NCBI GenBank assembly: GCA_028821405.1 | Contig: JAPPGK010000119.1 | Location: 17,990-81,989, forward strand | Length of the DNA stretch: 64,000 nt | Direction of reading: 5' to 3' | Source of the DNA: Gammaproteobacteria bacterium | GTDB taxonomy: Bacteria > Pseudomonadota > Gammaproteobacteria > Pseudomonadales > Azotimanducaceae | Part shown: positions 34,802 through 44,075 of the stretch, piece after piece | Layout: every line of letters begins with the position of its first letter | Position numbering within the stretch: position 1 is the first letter of the stretch | Notes under the pieces: generated by a model | Seen by the model: the letters and a program-made list of their open reading frames with translations, nothing else | The model's database searches: none | What the model was told of the DNA's origin: nothing | Position numbers and translations under genes: made by a program

Positions 34802-36643
34802 GTGCTCGAATACCTCTGGCTCGTACCGGCGCTGCCGCTCGCCGGCTTCTTCGCGCTCTTCGTCACCGAAGGCAAGCTGCCCGACAAGATCGTCGCCGTC
34901 ATCGGCGCGGGGTCCGTCGGCCTGGCGGCGCTGGTCGCCCTGGGTGCCGGCATCGAGTTCGTGCAGAGCGGCGAGGCGTCCTATTCCCAAACGCTCTGGA
35001 CCTGGATGGCCGTCGGCAACTTCGCGCCGTCGATCTCGCTCTACCTCGATCCCCTGTCCTTGGTCATGACCGGGGTCATCACCGGGGTCGGTTTCCTGAT
35101 TCACCTGTTCGCCACCGGATACATGTGGAAGGACCACCAGGAACCCGAGGGCTTGAGCCGCTTCTTCGCCTACATGAACCTGTTCGTGTTCGCGATGCTG
35201 ATGCTGGTGCTGGGCGACAACCTCCTCGTCCTGTTCCTGGGCTGGGAGGGCGTGGGGCTGTGCAGCTACCTGCTGATCGGGTTCTACCACCGGGATCCGG
35301 AGAACGGCTATGCGGCGCGGAAGGCGTTCGTCGTAACCCGGGTGGGCGACACGCTGATGGCCATCGGCTTGTTCCTGCTGTTCCGGGAGCTTGCAACGCT
35401 CGATATCCAGACCGCGCTCGGGGATGCTGCGCAGCTGGACTCCGGCATGGCCACGGCCATCGGCCTGCTGCTACTCGGCGGGGCCGTCGGCAAGTCGGCG
35501 CAGGTGCCGTTGCAGACCTGGCTTCCCGACGCCATGGCGGGCCCGACGCCGGTTTCCGCACTGATCCATGCGGCGACCATGGTGACGGCGGGGGTCTACC
35601 TCATCGCCCGCATGAAGGGGATCTACGACCTGGCACCCGCCGCCCAGTTCGCGGTCGCCATCGTCGGCCTGGTGACGCTCCTGATTTCGTCCTTCACGGC
35701 GCTGACCCAGACCGACATCAAGCGCATCCTCGCCTACTCCACCATGAGCCAGATCGGCTACATGTTCATGGCGCTCGGCGTCGGCGCCTGGTCCGCGGGG
35801 ATCTTCCACCTGATGACCCACGCCTTCTTCAAAGCCCTGCTCTTCCTGGCGTCCGGCTCGGTGATCCTGGCGCTGCACCACGAGCAGGACATCTTCAAGA
35901 TGGGCGGGCTGTGGCGGAAACTGCCGGTGCCGTTCGCCAGCATGCTGATCGGCTCGGGCGCACTCGTCGCACTGCCGTTCATCACGTCCGGCTTCTACAG
36001 CAAGGACGCGATCCTGCTGACGGCCCATGGTTACGAGCATCATGGCGGATTGTTCTGGTTCGGCGGTGTGCTGGCCGCGGTCATGACGGCGCTCTACACG
36101 ACGCGCATGATGGTGGTGGCGTTCTTCGGTGAGACTAAGACCGAACCCCACGATTCGTCGCGGATCAACATGTGGGGACCGCTGGTCGTGCTGTGCGTCC
36201 TGTCGATCGGCGGCGGCTGGCTGGGCATCGGCGTGCTCGACGGCCTCCTTGGCCCGATCAACGAGTTTTCGCATGCCCATCCGATGGCGTTGACGACCAT
36301 GATCCTCCCGCTCATCGGGATCTTCCTCGGCTGGCCGATATTCCGGGGTCAAATCGACCTCAGCCGGCTGGTAGGGTCGACCTTCGGCGATGCTCTGCGT
36401 CGCTTCTGGCAAAGCGGCTGGGCCTTCGACTGGGTCTACGACCGGTTGTTCGTCAAGCCCTTCGTTTGGGTGGCGCGTGTGAACAAGGGCGACGCGGTCG
36501 ACCTTGTTTTCCGAATCACCGCCGCCGTCACCCGCGGTTTGCACCACATCGGCGCACTGACCCAGACCGGTCGGCTGCGCTGGTACGCCGCCAACATGGC
36601 CATCGGCCTGATCGTGGTCGTCCTGATCGTGGCGAGTGCGTAA
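34802..36643 (+). CDS. nuoL: NADH-quinone oxidoreductase subunit L
   Basis: Distal antiporter-like proton-pumping subunit (ND5 homologue), 613 residues. The conserved WEGVGLCSYLLIGFY near residue 150 holds the key Glu, the KSAQVPLQTWLPDAMAGPTP segment near 228 holds the pumping Lys, and a long C-terminal extension after residue 500 would form the lateral helix. GTG 34802 is 7 bp after nuoK. Confidence 0.95.
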   Translation: MLEYLWLVPALPLAGFFALFVTEGKLPDKIVAVIGAGSVGLAALVALGAGIEFVQSGEASYSQTLWTWMAVGNFAPSISLYLDPLSLVMTGVITGVGFLIHLFATGYMWKDHQEPEGLSRFFAYMNLFVFAMLMLVLGDNLLVLFLGWEGVGLCSYLLIGFYHRDPENGYAARKAFVVTRVGDTLMAIGLFLLFRELATLDIQTALGDAAQLDSGMATAIGLLLLGGAVGKSAQVPLQTWLPDAMAGPTPVSALIHAATMVTAGVYLIARMKGIYDLAPAAQFAVAIVGLVTLLISSFTALTQTDIKRILAYSTMSQIGYMFMALGVGAWSAGIFHLMTHAFFKALLFLASGSVILALHHEQDIFKMGGLWRKLPVPFASMLIGSGALVALPFITSGFYSKDAILLTAHGYEHHGGLFWFGGVLAAVMTALYTTRMMVVAFFGETKTEPHDSSRINMWGPLVVLCVLSIGGGWLGIGVLDGLLGPINEFSHAHPMALTTMILPLIGIFLGWPIFRGQIDLSRLVGSTFGDALRRFWQSGWAFDWVYDRLFVKPFVWVARVNKGDAVDLVFRITAAVTRGLHHIGALTQTGRLRWYAANMAIGLIVVVLIVASA

Positions 36644-38104
36644 GTGGTCTTGTTAGTCGTCATCCTCGCCCTGCTCGCTGCCGGTGTCGTGGCATGGGCC
36701 TCCGAGCGGTTAAGCAAGGACGCGCCTCGCCTCGTCAGCGTCCTCGCGTTCGGTGCCGGTCTAGTCTGGTCCGCCGTACTCTGGCTGGACGGCGCGGATG
36801 CGGGCGGCCTCTACGCTGCAATGGATTGGCCGTGGATCACGCGATTCGGAATCCACCTTGCCTTGGAGATGGACGGCCTAAGCCTCCTGATGGTGGCCCT
36901 CACGATGTTCCTCGGCATCGTCGCCGTGGTCTCCTCCTGGGACGAGATCGAAGTCGGGCAAGGCTTCTTCCAGTTCAACATCCTGTGGGTGATGGCCGGC
37001 GTCGTCGGCGTGTTCACGGCGATGGACCTGTTGCTGTTCTTCTTCTTCTGGGAAGTCATGTTGATTCCCATGTACCTCCTGATCGCCATCTGGGGGCACG
37101 AGGAGAAGGCCTACGCCTCCATGAAGTTCTTCCTGTTCACCCAGATCAGCGGGCTCCTCATGCTGTTCGCGATCCTGGCGCTGGTCTACGTTCACCACGG
37201 CAACACCGGGGAGATCACGTTCAGCTACAGGGCGCTGCTCGATGCCGAGATCGACCCCCGAATCGCGATCTGGCTCATGCTCGGCTTCTTCGTCGCCTTC
37301 GCCACCAAGCTGCCCTCGGTGCCCGTGCATACCTGGCTGCCGGACGCGCACACCCAGGCACCGACGGCCGGCAGCGTCATCCTAGCCGGGATCCTGTTGA
37401 AGACCGGCGCGTACGGGATCATCCGCTTCGCCGTGCCGCTTTTCCCCGAGGCGTCCGCGGACTTCGCGCTGTGGGCGATGCTGCTCGGCACGGTGAGCAT
37501 CCTCTACGGCGGGGCGATGGCGTTCAGCCAATCGGACTTCAAACGGCTGGTGGCCTACAGTTCCATCGCCCACATGGGCTTCGTCCTGCTCGGGGTGTAC
37601 GCGTTCAACGAGCTCGGCATGCAGGGCGCCATCGTCACCATGGTCGCCCACGGCTTCTCCACGGCGGCGCTCTTCATGATGGCGGGCGCCATCCAGCAGC
37701 GCCTTCATACCCGGGAGATGGGGCAGATGGGCGGGCTGTGGAAACACGCGCCGCGCATGGGAACCATGACCCTGTTCTTCGTGATCGCCTCCGTCGGCAT
37801 GCCCGGACTCGGCAACTTCGTCGGCGAGTTCCTGGCCTTGCTGGGCGCTTTCCAGGAGAACTGGGTGATGGCCGTGGTCGCCACGGCCGGCATCGTGGTC
37901 GCCGCCGTCTACGGTCTCTACCTCATGCAGCGCTCGTTCCAGGGAACCCCGAACCCCGACGTCGAGTCCATGCGCGACTTCGGACTGCGGGAGATGAGCG
38001 TCATGGCGGCGATGATGGCGGGTCTCGTCTGGGTGGGCGTCTATCCCCAGCACGTGCTCGAGTTGTCGAACGCGACGATCCAGACCTTGGGTGTCCTGCC
38101 GTGA
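36644..38104 (+). CDS. nuoM: NADH-quinone oxidoreductase subunit M
   Basis: Second antiporter-like subunit (ND4 homologue), 486 residues, fourteen hydrophobic helices. FFFWEVMLIPMYLLI holds the conserved Glu and ATKLPSVPVHTWLPDAHTQAP the pumping Lys region. GTG 36644 follows the nuoL TAA directly. Its last codon overlaps the nuoN start (GTGA). Confidence 0.95.
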   Translation: MVLLVVILALLAAGVVAWASERLSKDAPRLVSVLAFGAGLVWSAVLWLDGADAGGLYAAMDWPWITRFGIHLALEMDGLSLLMVALTMFLGIVAVVSSWDEIEVGQGFFQFNILWVMAGVVGVFTAMDLLLFFFFWEVMLIPMYLLIAIWGHEEKAYASMKFFLFTQISGLLMLFAILALVYVHHGNTGEITFSYRALLDAEIDPRIAIWLMLGFFVAFATKLPSVPVHTWLPDAHTQAPTAGSVILAGILLKTGAYGIIRFAVPLFPEASADFALWAMLLGTVSILYGGAMAFSQSDFKRLVAYSSIAHMGFVLLGVYAFNELGMQGAIVTMVAHGFSTAALFMMAGAIQQRLHTREMGQMGGLWKHAPRMGTMTLFFVIASVGMPGLGNFVGEFLALLGAFQENWVMAVVATAGIVVAAVYGLYLMQRSFQGTPNPDVESMRDFGLREMSVMAAMMAGLVWVGVYPQHVLELSNATIQTLGVLP

Positions 38105-39537
38105 GCGCGGCCGAGGTCTGGGCGCTTGCACCCTATCTCGCGTTAGCCGGCGGCATTGCGCTGTTGCTGCTCGCCGTCGCCGCATTGCGTTCGCATCAGC
38201 TCGCGTTCTCGGGTGCCATCGCCACGTTGGCGATCCCGCTGGCTTTCGTGCCGACGGCCCTGGGCGGCGGCACCCAGATCGTAGACACCGTCCTCGAGAT
38301 CGACGGCTACGCCCTGTTCTTCTTCGTCCTGTTCTCGCTCGCGGCGATCGCGACGGCTGTTCTCTCGGCGCGCTATCTCGGTAGCCGCGCCACCCACCGC
38401 CAAGAGTTCTACCTGCTGCTCACCACGGCGACGCTCGGGGCCGTCGTGACCGCCGGCGCATCGCACTTCGCGACCTTCCTGATGGGACTCGAAGTGTTGT
38501 CCATCTCGCTCTACGCGATGATCGCCTACCCCGAAAAAGGCCACCCGCCGCTCGAAGCGGCAGCCAAGTACCTCGTGCTGTCGGGTGCCGCCTCGAGCAC
38601 GATGCTGTTCGGCATGGCGCTCATCTACGCCGCCTCCGGATCGCTTAACTTCGAGGCCGCCGGGGACATCGCCACCGGCGAGCGCAACGTCTTGGTCCTC
38701 GGTCAGGCCATGCTGCTCGTGGGCGTCTTCTTCAAGCTCTCCCTGGTGCCCTTTCACATGTGGACGCCCGACGTCTACCAGGGCGCCCCGGCACCCGTGA
38801 CGGGATTCGTCGCGACGGTTTCCAAGGGCGCGGTGTTCGCGGTGCTGCTGCGCTACGCGATCGACGCCGACCTGCTCTCATCGCCCGCCGTGGGCATCGT
38901 GATCGCGGTCATCGCCGTGCTGTCGATGGTCGTCGGCAACATCCTCGCCTTGCTCCAAACCAACCTGAAACGGCTGCTGGCGTATTCGTCGATCGCCCAC
39001 CTCGGCTACCTGATGATCGCCCTGGTCGTTGCGGGCACCGCGGCCGGGCGGGCCTTGGGGGTGGAGTCCGGACTCTTCTACGTCGCCGGCTACTTCCTGA
39101 TGACGCTGGCCGCATTCGGCGTGATCACGGTGCTCTCAAACGAAACCGAGGACGCCGAGATAATCTCGGGCTACGACGGGCTCCTCTGGCGTCGCCCCGT
39201 CATCGCCGCGGTGCTGGCGGCCGTCGCGCTGGCGCTCGCCGGGATCCCGCTCACCGTCGGGTTCTTCGCCAAGTTCTACCTGGTCGCCGCCGGCGTCGGC
39301 AATGCCGCCTGGGGGCTCGTCTGGGCACTCATCGTGGGTAGCGCCATCGGCATCTACTACTACTTGCGCATCGTCTTCGCCATGACGAAACGCCCGGACG
39401 ACGACCGCCCCCACGAAGGTCGCCGGGTCCCATGGGAGGGCCTCGCCACGGTAGTCCTTCTGGGTCTTTTGATTGTTCTGCTCGGGCTATATCCTTCTCC
39501 GGTTATCGAATACATCCGGCAGCTCGGGGGACCGTAA
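38101..39537 (+). CDS. nuoN: NADH-quinone oxidoreductase subunit N
   Basis: Third antiporter-like subunit (ND2 homologue), 478 residues. Marks are FLMGLEVLSISLYAMIAY near residue 125, FKLSLVPFHMWTPDVYQGAP near 216 with the conserved Lys, and TNLKRLLAYSSIAHLGY. GTG 38101 overlaps the nuoM stop. It ends the complex I genes; a short CGCTG-TAG-CAGCG hairpin lies just after the stop, too weak to call a terminator. Confidence 0.95.
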   Translation: MSAAEVWALAPYLALAGGIALLLLAVAALRSHQLAFSGAIATLAIPLAFVPTALGGGTQIVDTVLEIDGYALFFFVLFSLAAIATAVLSARYLGSRATHRQEFYLLLTTATLGAVVTAGASHFATFLMGLEVLSISLYAMIAYPEKGHPPLEAAAKYLVLSGAASSTMLFGMALIYAASGSLNFEAAGDIATGERNVLVLGQAMLLVGVFFKLSLVPFHMWTPDVYQGAPAPVTGFVATVSKGAVFAVLLRYAIDADLLSSPAVGIVIAVIAVLSMVVGNILALLQTNLKRLLAYSSIAHLGYLMIALVVAGTAAGRALGVESGLFYVAGYFLMTLAAFGVITVLSNETEDAEIISGYDGLLWRRPVIAAVLAAVALALAGIPLTVGFFAKFYLVAAGVGNAAWGLVWALIVGSAIGIYYYLRIVFAMTKRPDDDRPHEGRRVPWEGLATVVLLGLLIVLLGLYPSPVIEYIRQLGGP

Positions 39538-39657
39538 ACGCGCTGTAGCAGCGTCGGCGCATCGTTCCCATGGTCGCTCTGGGACCCGTTGAGCTCGAGC
39601 GAACCTGATATTCTCGACGCCCCGCTACCGGGAAAGTCCTGCGACAAGGAGGAATCC

Positions 39658-41106
39658 ATGATCCGCTCAACTCGGCGCAACCCAACGCATCTGAGTCGGC
39701 TACTGCCAACGGCTGTTGTCGCCCTCGCCGCGACCGCCGCTTTCGCGGCCGAGCCCGACTGGCGACTCGTCGAGGCGTACCTCGACCTCGATACGGCCTG
39801 GCACGAATTGGACCGGGAGATCGCAACGGCCGACGTCGGGAGCGACGAGAAGGAGCGGCGGCGCAAGGAAGAGCGGGGCGAACATCCCGACATCGTCCTC
39901 GCGGTGCGCGCGGCCCGGGCGATCATCGAGGCGGACGGCAAGCGTGCCGTCGAGGCGGCGCAGTTCCTGATGGAGCATACCGCCGGCCTGTCGCCCACGG
40001 CGGATCGCGACATCGAGTTCGGCACCGCTGCGCTGGCGGAACTACTCGGGCCGGACTGGTCCCTTGTCGACGATTTCACGAACCCGAAAGAGGGGTTCCT
40101 GGCCCGCCTGTTCGCCGGGGATCCCTCGGGACCCAAAGCGCTCGCGGCCGCCAGGGCCATCGTCGACCTCGGCGGAACCCACGACCGGACACTCGACGCC
40201 GCCGAGTTTCTCGTCGAGCGTGGCGCCGGGATTCGTGGCGGCAGTCCGCCGAACGTCCTCGCGGGCATTCGCACGTTGGAATCGCTCGGGCCCGACTACG
40301 ACAACTGGCCCCGCATGCTCATGCACGTGGGCAGGACGCGCGGGAAATCGGAGGCAATCGACGAGTTTCTGGCCGGCAAGGCGGCCGAGGGCAACGACTC
40401 GTTGGTGCGCGCCACCGCCCGCTACTATGCGGCGTCCCGTCTGGCCCGGTCCATAAACTCCGCCCCGGATGACGAGCGCGGCGCCGTCCGCGAACGCGCC
40501 CTAGACCTGGCCAGCGGTTTGAGCGCTGGCGTGGAAGACGAGGAGTTCGTCGCCAAGGGACGCGATGCCGAGGGCAATCCCACGACCCAAACCCTGGCCG
40601 ATGTCGAACGGGACATCCTGGCCACGATCCGCTACGCCACCGTGGGCGGTTCGGTTTCCGACTTCGCGGGAACCCGGCTCGACGGCGTCGAACAGGGTAT
40701 CGTCGACTTCGACGGGCAGGTTGTTCTCGTGGACTTCTGGGCGACCTGGTGCGGCCCGTGCATCGCCGGGCTTCCCAAGCTGCGTGACCTCGCCACGGAG
40801 CTTCCGGCGGAGCGGTTCGAGATCCTCAGCATCAGCATCGACGCGGAGCTGCAGTCGGTCCTCGACTTCCAGGAGAATGAGTCGATGCCCTGGGCCCAAT
40901 GGCATATCGGGGTCGGCAGCGAACTGGCCAAGATCTGGCAGGTCAACGCCATTCCCGCGTACGTGCTGATCGACGGTCAAGGCAAGATTCTCGCCAAGGG
41001 CAACGCGCTGACCGACGACTTCCTCGCGGACCTGCGCGAAGCGGTGGCCCTCGCCGCGCAAGAGAATCCGACCGCCACAGCCGAAGATCCAGCGGTCGAA
41101 GCCTAG
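39658..41106 (+). CDS. Exported TlpA/ResA-like thioredoxin-domain protein with long helical N-terminal region
   Basis: A 482-residue protein with a signal peptide ending AAFA-AEP. Residues about 30-330 are charged and helical, possibly a repeat scaffold, and residues 335-470 form a redoxin domain with the active site WATWCGPCIAGLP near residue 361, DFWATW before it and the cis-Pro in NAIPAYVLIDGQG. It should act as a periplasmic thiol-disulfide oxidoreductase. ATG 39658 has AAGGAGG at ideal distance. The long N-terminal part is not typical of ResA, which is about 180 residues; proteins of this layout occur in planctomycetes and myxobacteria as well. It is 120 bp after nuoN and probably separately transcribed. 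Confidence 0.78.
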   Translation: MIRSTRRNPTHLSRLLPTAVVALAATAAFAAEPDWRLVEAYLDLDTAWHELDREIATADVGSDEKERRRKEERGEHPDIVLAVRAARAIIEADGKRAVEAAQFLMEHTAGLSPTADRDIEFGTAALAELLGPDWSLVDDFTNPKEGFLARLFAGDPSGPKALAAARAIVDLGGTHDRTLDAAEFLVERGAGIRGGSPPNVLAGIRTLESLGPDYDNWPRMLMHVGRTRGKSEAIDEFLAGKAAEGNDSLVRATARYYAASRLARSINSAPDDERGAVRERALDLASGLSAGVEDEEFVAKGRDAEGNPTTQTLADVERDILATIRYATVGGSVSDFAGTRLDGVEQGIVDFDGQVVLVDFWATWCGPCIAGLPKLRDLATELPAERFEILSISIDAELQSVLDFQENESMPWAQWHIGVGSELAKIWQVNAIPAYVLIDGQGKILAKGNALTDDFLADLREAVALAAQENPTATAEDPAVEA

Positions 41107-41197
41107 TGCCCTAGTCTAATAGCTTGCGGGGCCGGTCGCGTCCGACGGATGCGCGATCGGTCCACGCCAGCGCCAAGACCGTCGTGGAGATCGTTTC

Positions 41198-42193
41198 GTG
41201 AAGGCATGGCAGATGCCGCGGCTGGGCGACCCGTGGCGAGAACTCGACGCGGTCGAATTGCCCGCTCCGGACCCGCCTCCGGGCAGTGTACGCATTCGCG
41301 TCGACGCGACCGATCTGAACTTCGCCGACATCCTGCAGTGCCAGGGCGCCTACCAGGTCAAGTGGGCGCCGCCTTTCACGCCGGGGATGGTCGCTGCCGG
41401 GATCGTGGAAGCGGCTGCGGCAGGCACCGGGTTCGCGGCCGGCGAGCGCGTCGTGGGGCCTACGGTCGAGCCCGCTGGCGGATTCGCCGAGCGGTCACTG
41501 CTGTTGGCGGATCAGTCACACCGAATTCCCCCGTCCGTATCGTCGCGCTCCGCCATGGCGGTCCACATCACCTACGCGACGGCCTGGTTCGCATTCCATC
41601 GACGCGCGCATCTGGCACCCGGCGAGTCGGTCCTCGTACTGGCGGCGGCCGGCGGCGTCGGCACCGCGGCGGTTCAGATGGCACGCGCCCATGGTTGCTG
41701 GGTGATCGGTGCGGTGGGCGGCAGCGCGAAGGCTGAAATCGCGACCCAAGCCGGTGCCGACCTGGTTGTCGACTACGAAGCCGACGACCTCTATCGACGG
41801 GTCATGGATGCCACCGACGGCCGCGGTGTCGACGTTGTCTACGATCCAGTCGGCGGCAGGCACTTCGACACGGTGAGGCGACTACTCGCCTGGGAGGGGC
41901 GTCTACTCGTCATCGGCTTCGCGGGCGGCGAGATCCCCGCCGCGCCCGCCAATCACGTCTTGGTCAAGAACTACTCGGTTGTGGGCGTCCACATGGGCGG
42001 CTACCGGGAACGCGACCCGGCGCTCGTTGCACAGTGCTATGCCGACGTGCACGGTCAACTCGCAAACGGCCGGATCAAGCCGTTGATCAGCGAGGTCGTC
42101 GGCTTCGATGCGCTTCCCAGCGCGCTCGAACGATTGGCCGGGCGGAAAACCGTGGGACGGGTGCTGTTCGATCCGGGGCTAGGGAAGGTCTGA
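41198..42193 (+). CDS. Zinc-independent NADPH:quinone oxidoreductase-like MDR protein
   Basis: A 331-residue medium-chain dehydrogenase/reductase. The N-terminal NFADILQCQGAY and PGMVAAGIVEAA segments and the Rossmann LVLAAAGGVGTAAVQMA near residue 145 mark the quinone-oxidoreductase branch; zinc ligands of alcohol dehydrogenases are absent. GTG 41198 is chosen as the family start (MKAW.) with no better ATG. The last four codons and the TGA are supplied by the five-hairpin element that begins at 42178, so the original C-terminus was probably different or the element inserted at the stop. Confidence 0.88.
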   Translation: MKAWQMPRLGDPWRELDAVELPAPDPPPGSVRIRVDATDLNFADILQCQGAYQVKWAPPFTPGMVAAGIVEAAAAGTGFAAGERVVGPTVEPAGGFAERSLLLADQSHRIPPSVSSRSAMAVHITYATAWFAFHRRAHLAPGESVLVLAAAGGVGTAAVQMARAHGCWVIGAVGGSAKAEIATQAGADLVVDYEADDLYRRVMDATDGRGVDVVYDPVGGRHFDTVRRLLAWEGRLLVIGFAGGEIPAAPANHVLVKNYSVVGVHMGGYRERDPALVAQCYADVHGQLANGRIKPLISEVVGFDALPSALERLAGRKTVGRVLFDPGLGKV

Positions 42194-42325
42194 ACAAGAC
42201 CTTCCCTAGCGCGGCACAGGGATGTGCCGCCAAATTCGATGGCGTAAGCCATTGAATTTGCGAGCGAAACTATTTGTTTCGCTACTGTTCAAGTCCAGGG
42301 ACGGACTTGAACAGAGGTTTCCTAG
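42178..42325. repeat. Five-stem-loop repeated element, copy 2
   Basis: Second copy of the element at 8363-8510, 143 of 148 positions identical, same orientation, no indels. It lies between two converging genes and contributes the end of both: the left tip encodes the last residues and TGA (42191-42193) of the oxidoreductase, and the right tip CCTAG provides the TAG (42322-42324) of the TerB-like gene. The loop of hairpin 4 differs at three positions from copy 1 while its 7-bp stem is unchanged. Confidence 0.85.
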
Positions 42326-42753
42326 TGCGTAACCATCAGGCCCGCGATGTTCGCCGGCGTCAGGTCCAGTGCTTCCGCGACCATGTTGAAGAACCGCACT
42401 TCCCGACCGGTGATGCGTTCATCGACGAGAATGACCTCGGCCAGCGCATTGGCGATCATGACCCGGTCGTGGATGTCGATCTTCTTCGCCACCTTCACCA
42501 GGTGCCGCTCCAGGGGCTCGGTGTCGAAGATTCCCGCGTGGGAGGCCATGCGCACGTCCTTGGCGCTGACGTCCTCGCCGGTGCTCTTCTTGATGATGTC
42601 CCGAACGGATTCGACCTCGAGATGCTTGATGTTGGTGTCCGCCGCCGTTGCCCGCGCCAACACCAGCAGTACGGTCTCGTTGACGATGTCCTTGAGTTCG
42701 TCGGCCGTGGGTTCCGCGCCGCCGAAGAACTTCAGAATGTGGTCAAGGTTCAT
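42322..42753 (-). CDS. TerB-family protein
   Basis: A 143-residue all-helical protein resembling the TerB/DjlA N-terminal metal-binding domain: acidic and helical with the LLVLARATAADTNI helix, VRMASHAGIF and the VILVDERITGREVRFF helix, in the positions of the TerB acidic motifs. TerB-like proteins occur in tellurite/stress modules, but no ter genes are near, so a stress role is inference. ATG 42753 is preceded by GAGGA. Its stop lies in the repeat element. Confidence 0.7.
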   Translation of the reverse strand: MNLDHILKFFGGAEPTADELKDIVNETVLLVLARATAADTNIKHLEVESVRDIIKKSTGEDVSAKDVRMASHAGIFDTEPLERHLVKVAKKIDIHDRVMIANALAEVILVDERITGREVRFFNMVAEALDLTPANIAGLMVTH

Positions 42754-42881
42754 CCGGGCTGGCTCCTCAAGTTGGTAACTGCGGCGAGCGACGAAGTATA
42801 ACAGTCCCGCCCATGCAACAACCCAGCGCGGTGCCGACGGCCCTTGCGGTCGCTCGGGCCTGCGACGGGAGACGGCCCTTG

Positions 42882-44033
42882 CTACGGTGTTTCGGGATTG
42901 ATCGCTTCGACCCAGCCGTCGGCGTCGCGTTTGGCGTGGGCGATCGCGCGCGGCGTGCGTCCCTTGTGGTCGGCTCGGTCGATGTTCGCACCGGCGCCGA
43001 CGATCAGGCGGACCACCGCGCGTATTCTGGCCTTGTCCTTGACCGTCGAACGAAGCGCGGTCGCCAACGGCGTCTCGCCCTGGCGATCCTCGGCGTCCAC
43101 GTCCGCCCCGTGGTCGAGAAGCAGCGCGACGATGTCCACGAAGCCCGCCTTGGCGGCGCAATGGAGCGCGGACTGTCCCTTGTAGTTGCGTACGTTCACG
43201 TCGGCACCGGCGTCGATCAGCGCGCGAACCCTCGCCGCGCTGCCGCCCCGGTCGCCGCGGGATTGGAACACGATGGGAGGCCAGCCGCCTTCGGCATGGT
43301 CCGGGCCGTGATCCACGCCATGGGCTCTCAGCAGGTCGACCATCGCCGGGTTGGCGATGCCGGAACGCGGGGGTTCGCAAGCCGACGGGTCGAGGCCAGC
43401 GGCGATGAGCGAGCGCAGGATTTCCACCCGGTCCCGCCAGATGCAGAAACGGACCAGGTAGTAGCCGTAGGGCCGCGGATCCGCGCCGCGGGCAAGCAAC
43501 AGCGTGACGACATCGCCGTGCCCCGGCGCCACGGCATAGTGCAGCGTGGCTGCGCGTACGTTGATGTCGTTCTGGGCTTTCTCGGCTCGGGCAAGCGCCG
43601 GGTCGTGATCCAGGTATTCGCGCACGGCCTCGATATCGCCCAGGTACGCCGCCGTGTGGATGTCCAAGGCGGCACCCCGGGCCCGCAGCAGGTCTGCGAC
43701 CGCGTGGTGTCTCCTATACCGGGCCGCGCAATAGGGGGAGATGTCGACGAGCAGCGGCGTGAAGTGACAGCCGCACGCGTCGAGGTCCGCACCCCGGTCG
43801 GCCAGGTATTCGACCATCGCAAGCCGCCCCCGGTAGGCCGCCCCCCACCCTTGGGGGCGCCGGGGGGCGCCCCCCCCCCCCACCCAGGGGGGCTTCGGGG
43901 CTTGCCGGCCCCGCTGGGTGTCTATGCCGCCGCCCCCGGCCGGGGCCACGGCGATCTTCAGGAAATCACTTGCGTTGCCGGTCAGCAGCGACACACAACC
44001 TCCCCCCACAAGAAGCGCGACCGAGTCTAACAA
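42882..44033 (-). CDS. Ankyrin-repeat protein, N-terminal region damaged
   Basis: A 383-residue frame with at least six ankyrin-type units from about residue 65 on, for example AAYRGRLAMVEYLADRGAD, ALHCAAKAGFVDIVALLLDHGAD and GETPLATALRSTVKD, the last capped by GRTPRAIAHAK. Ankyrins bind other proteins; such genes are common in host-associated bacteria. Between residues about 35 and 64 the coding DNA (43838-43925) is a series of C and G runs, including twelve C in a row, and the encoded PPWVGGGGAPRRPQGWG string is not ankyrin-like, while IDTQRG before it and AAYRGR after it are. The region is probably frameshifted twice or misassembled. ATG 44033 fits a divergent promoter with the PEP-enzyme gene. 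Confidence 0.7.
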   Translation of the reverse strand: MLDSVALLVGGGCVSLLTGNASDFLKIAVAPAGGGGIDTQRGRQAPKPPWVGGGGAPRRPQGWGAAYRGRLAMVEYLADRGADLDACGCHFTPLLVDISPYCAARYRRHHAVADLLRARGAALDIHTAAYLGDIEAVREYLDHDPALARAEKAQNDINVRAATLHYAVAPGHGDVVTLLLARGADPRPYGYYLVRFCIWRDRVEILRSLIAAGLDPSACEPPRSGIANPAMVDLLRAHGVDHGPDHAEGGWPPIVFQSRGDRGGSAARVRALIDAGADVNVRNYKGQSALHCAAKAGFVDIVALLLDHGADVDAEDRQGETPLATALRSTVKDKARIRAVVRLIVGAGANIDRADHKGRTPRAIAHAKRDADGWVEAINPETP

Positions 44034-44075
44034 CGCGGGCCGCTACAATGGCGGCCGACGAAAGGACATGCTCGC

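Noticed and set aside
36172-39537. A 1,121-codon open frame spanning nuoL-M and nuoN
   Set aside because: Only the part from 38101 encodes NuoN; the earlier part is out of frame with nuoL and nuoM and has no family resemblance. High GC keeps wrong frames open.
39540-39553. Hairpin CGCTG-TAG-CAGCG after nuoN as terminator
   Set aside because: A 5-bp stem with no T run is too weak to support the call.
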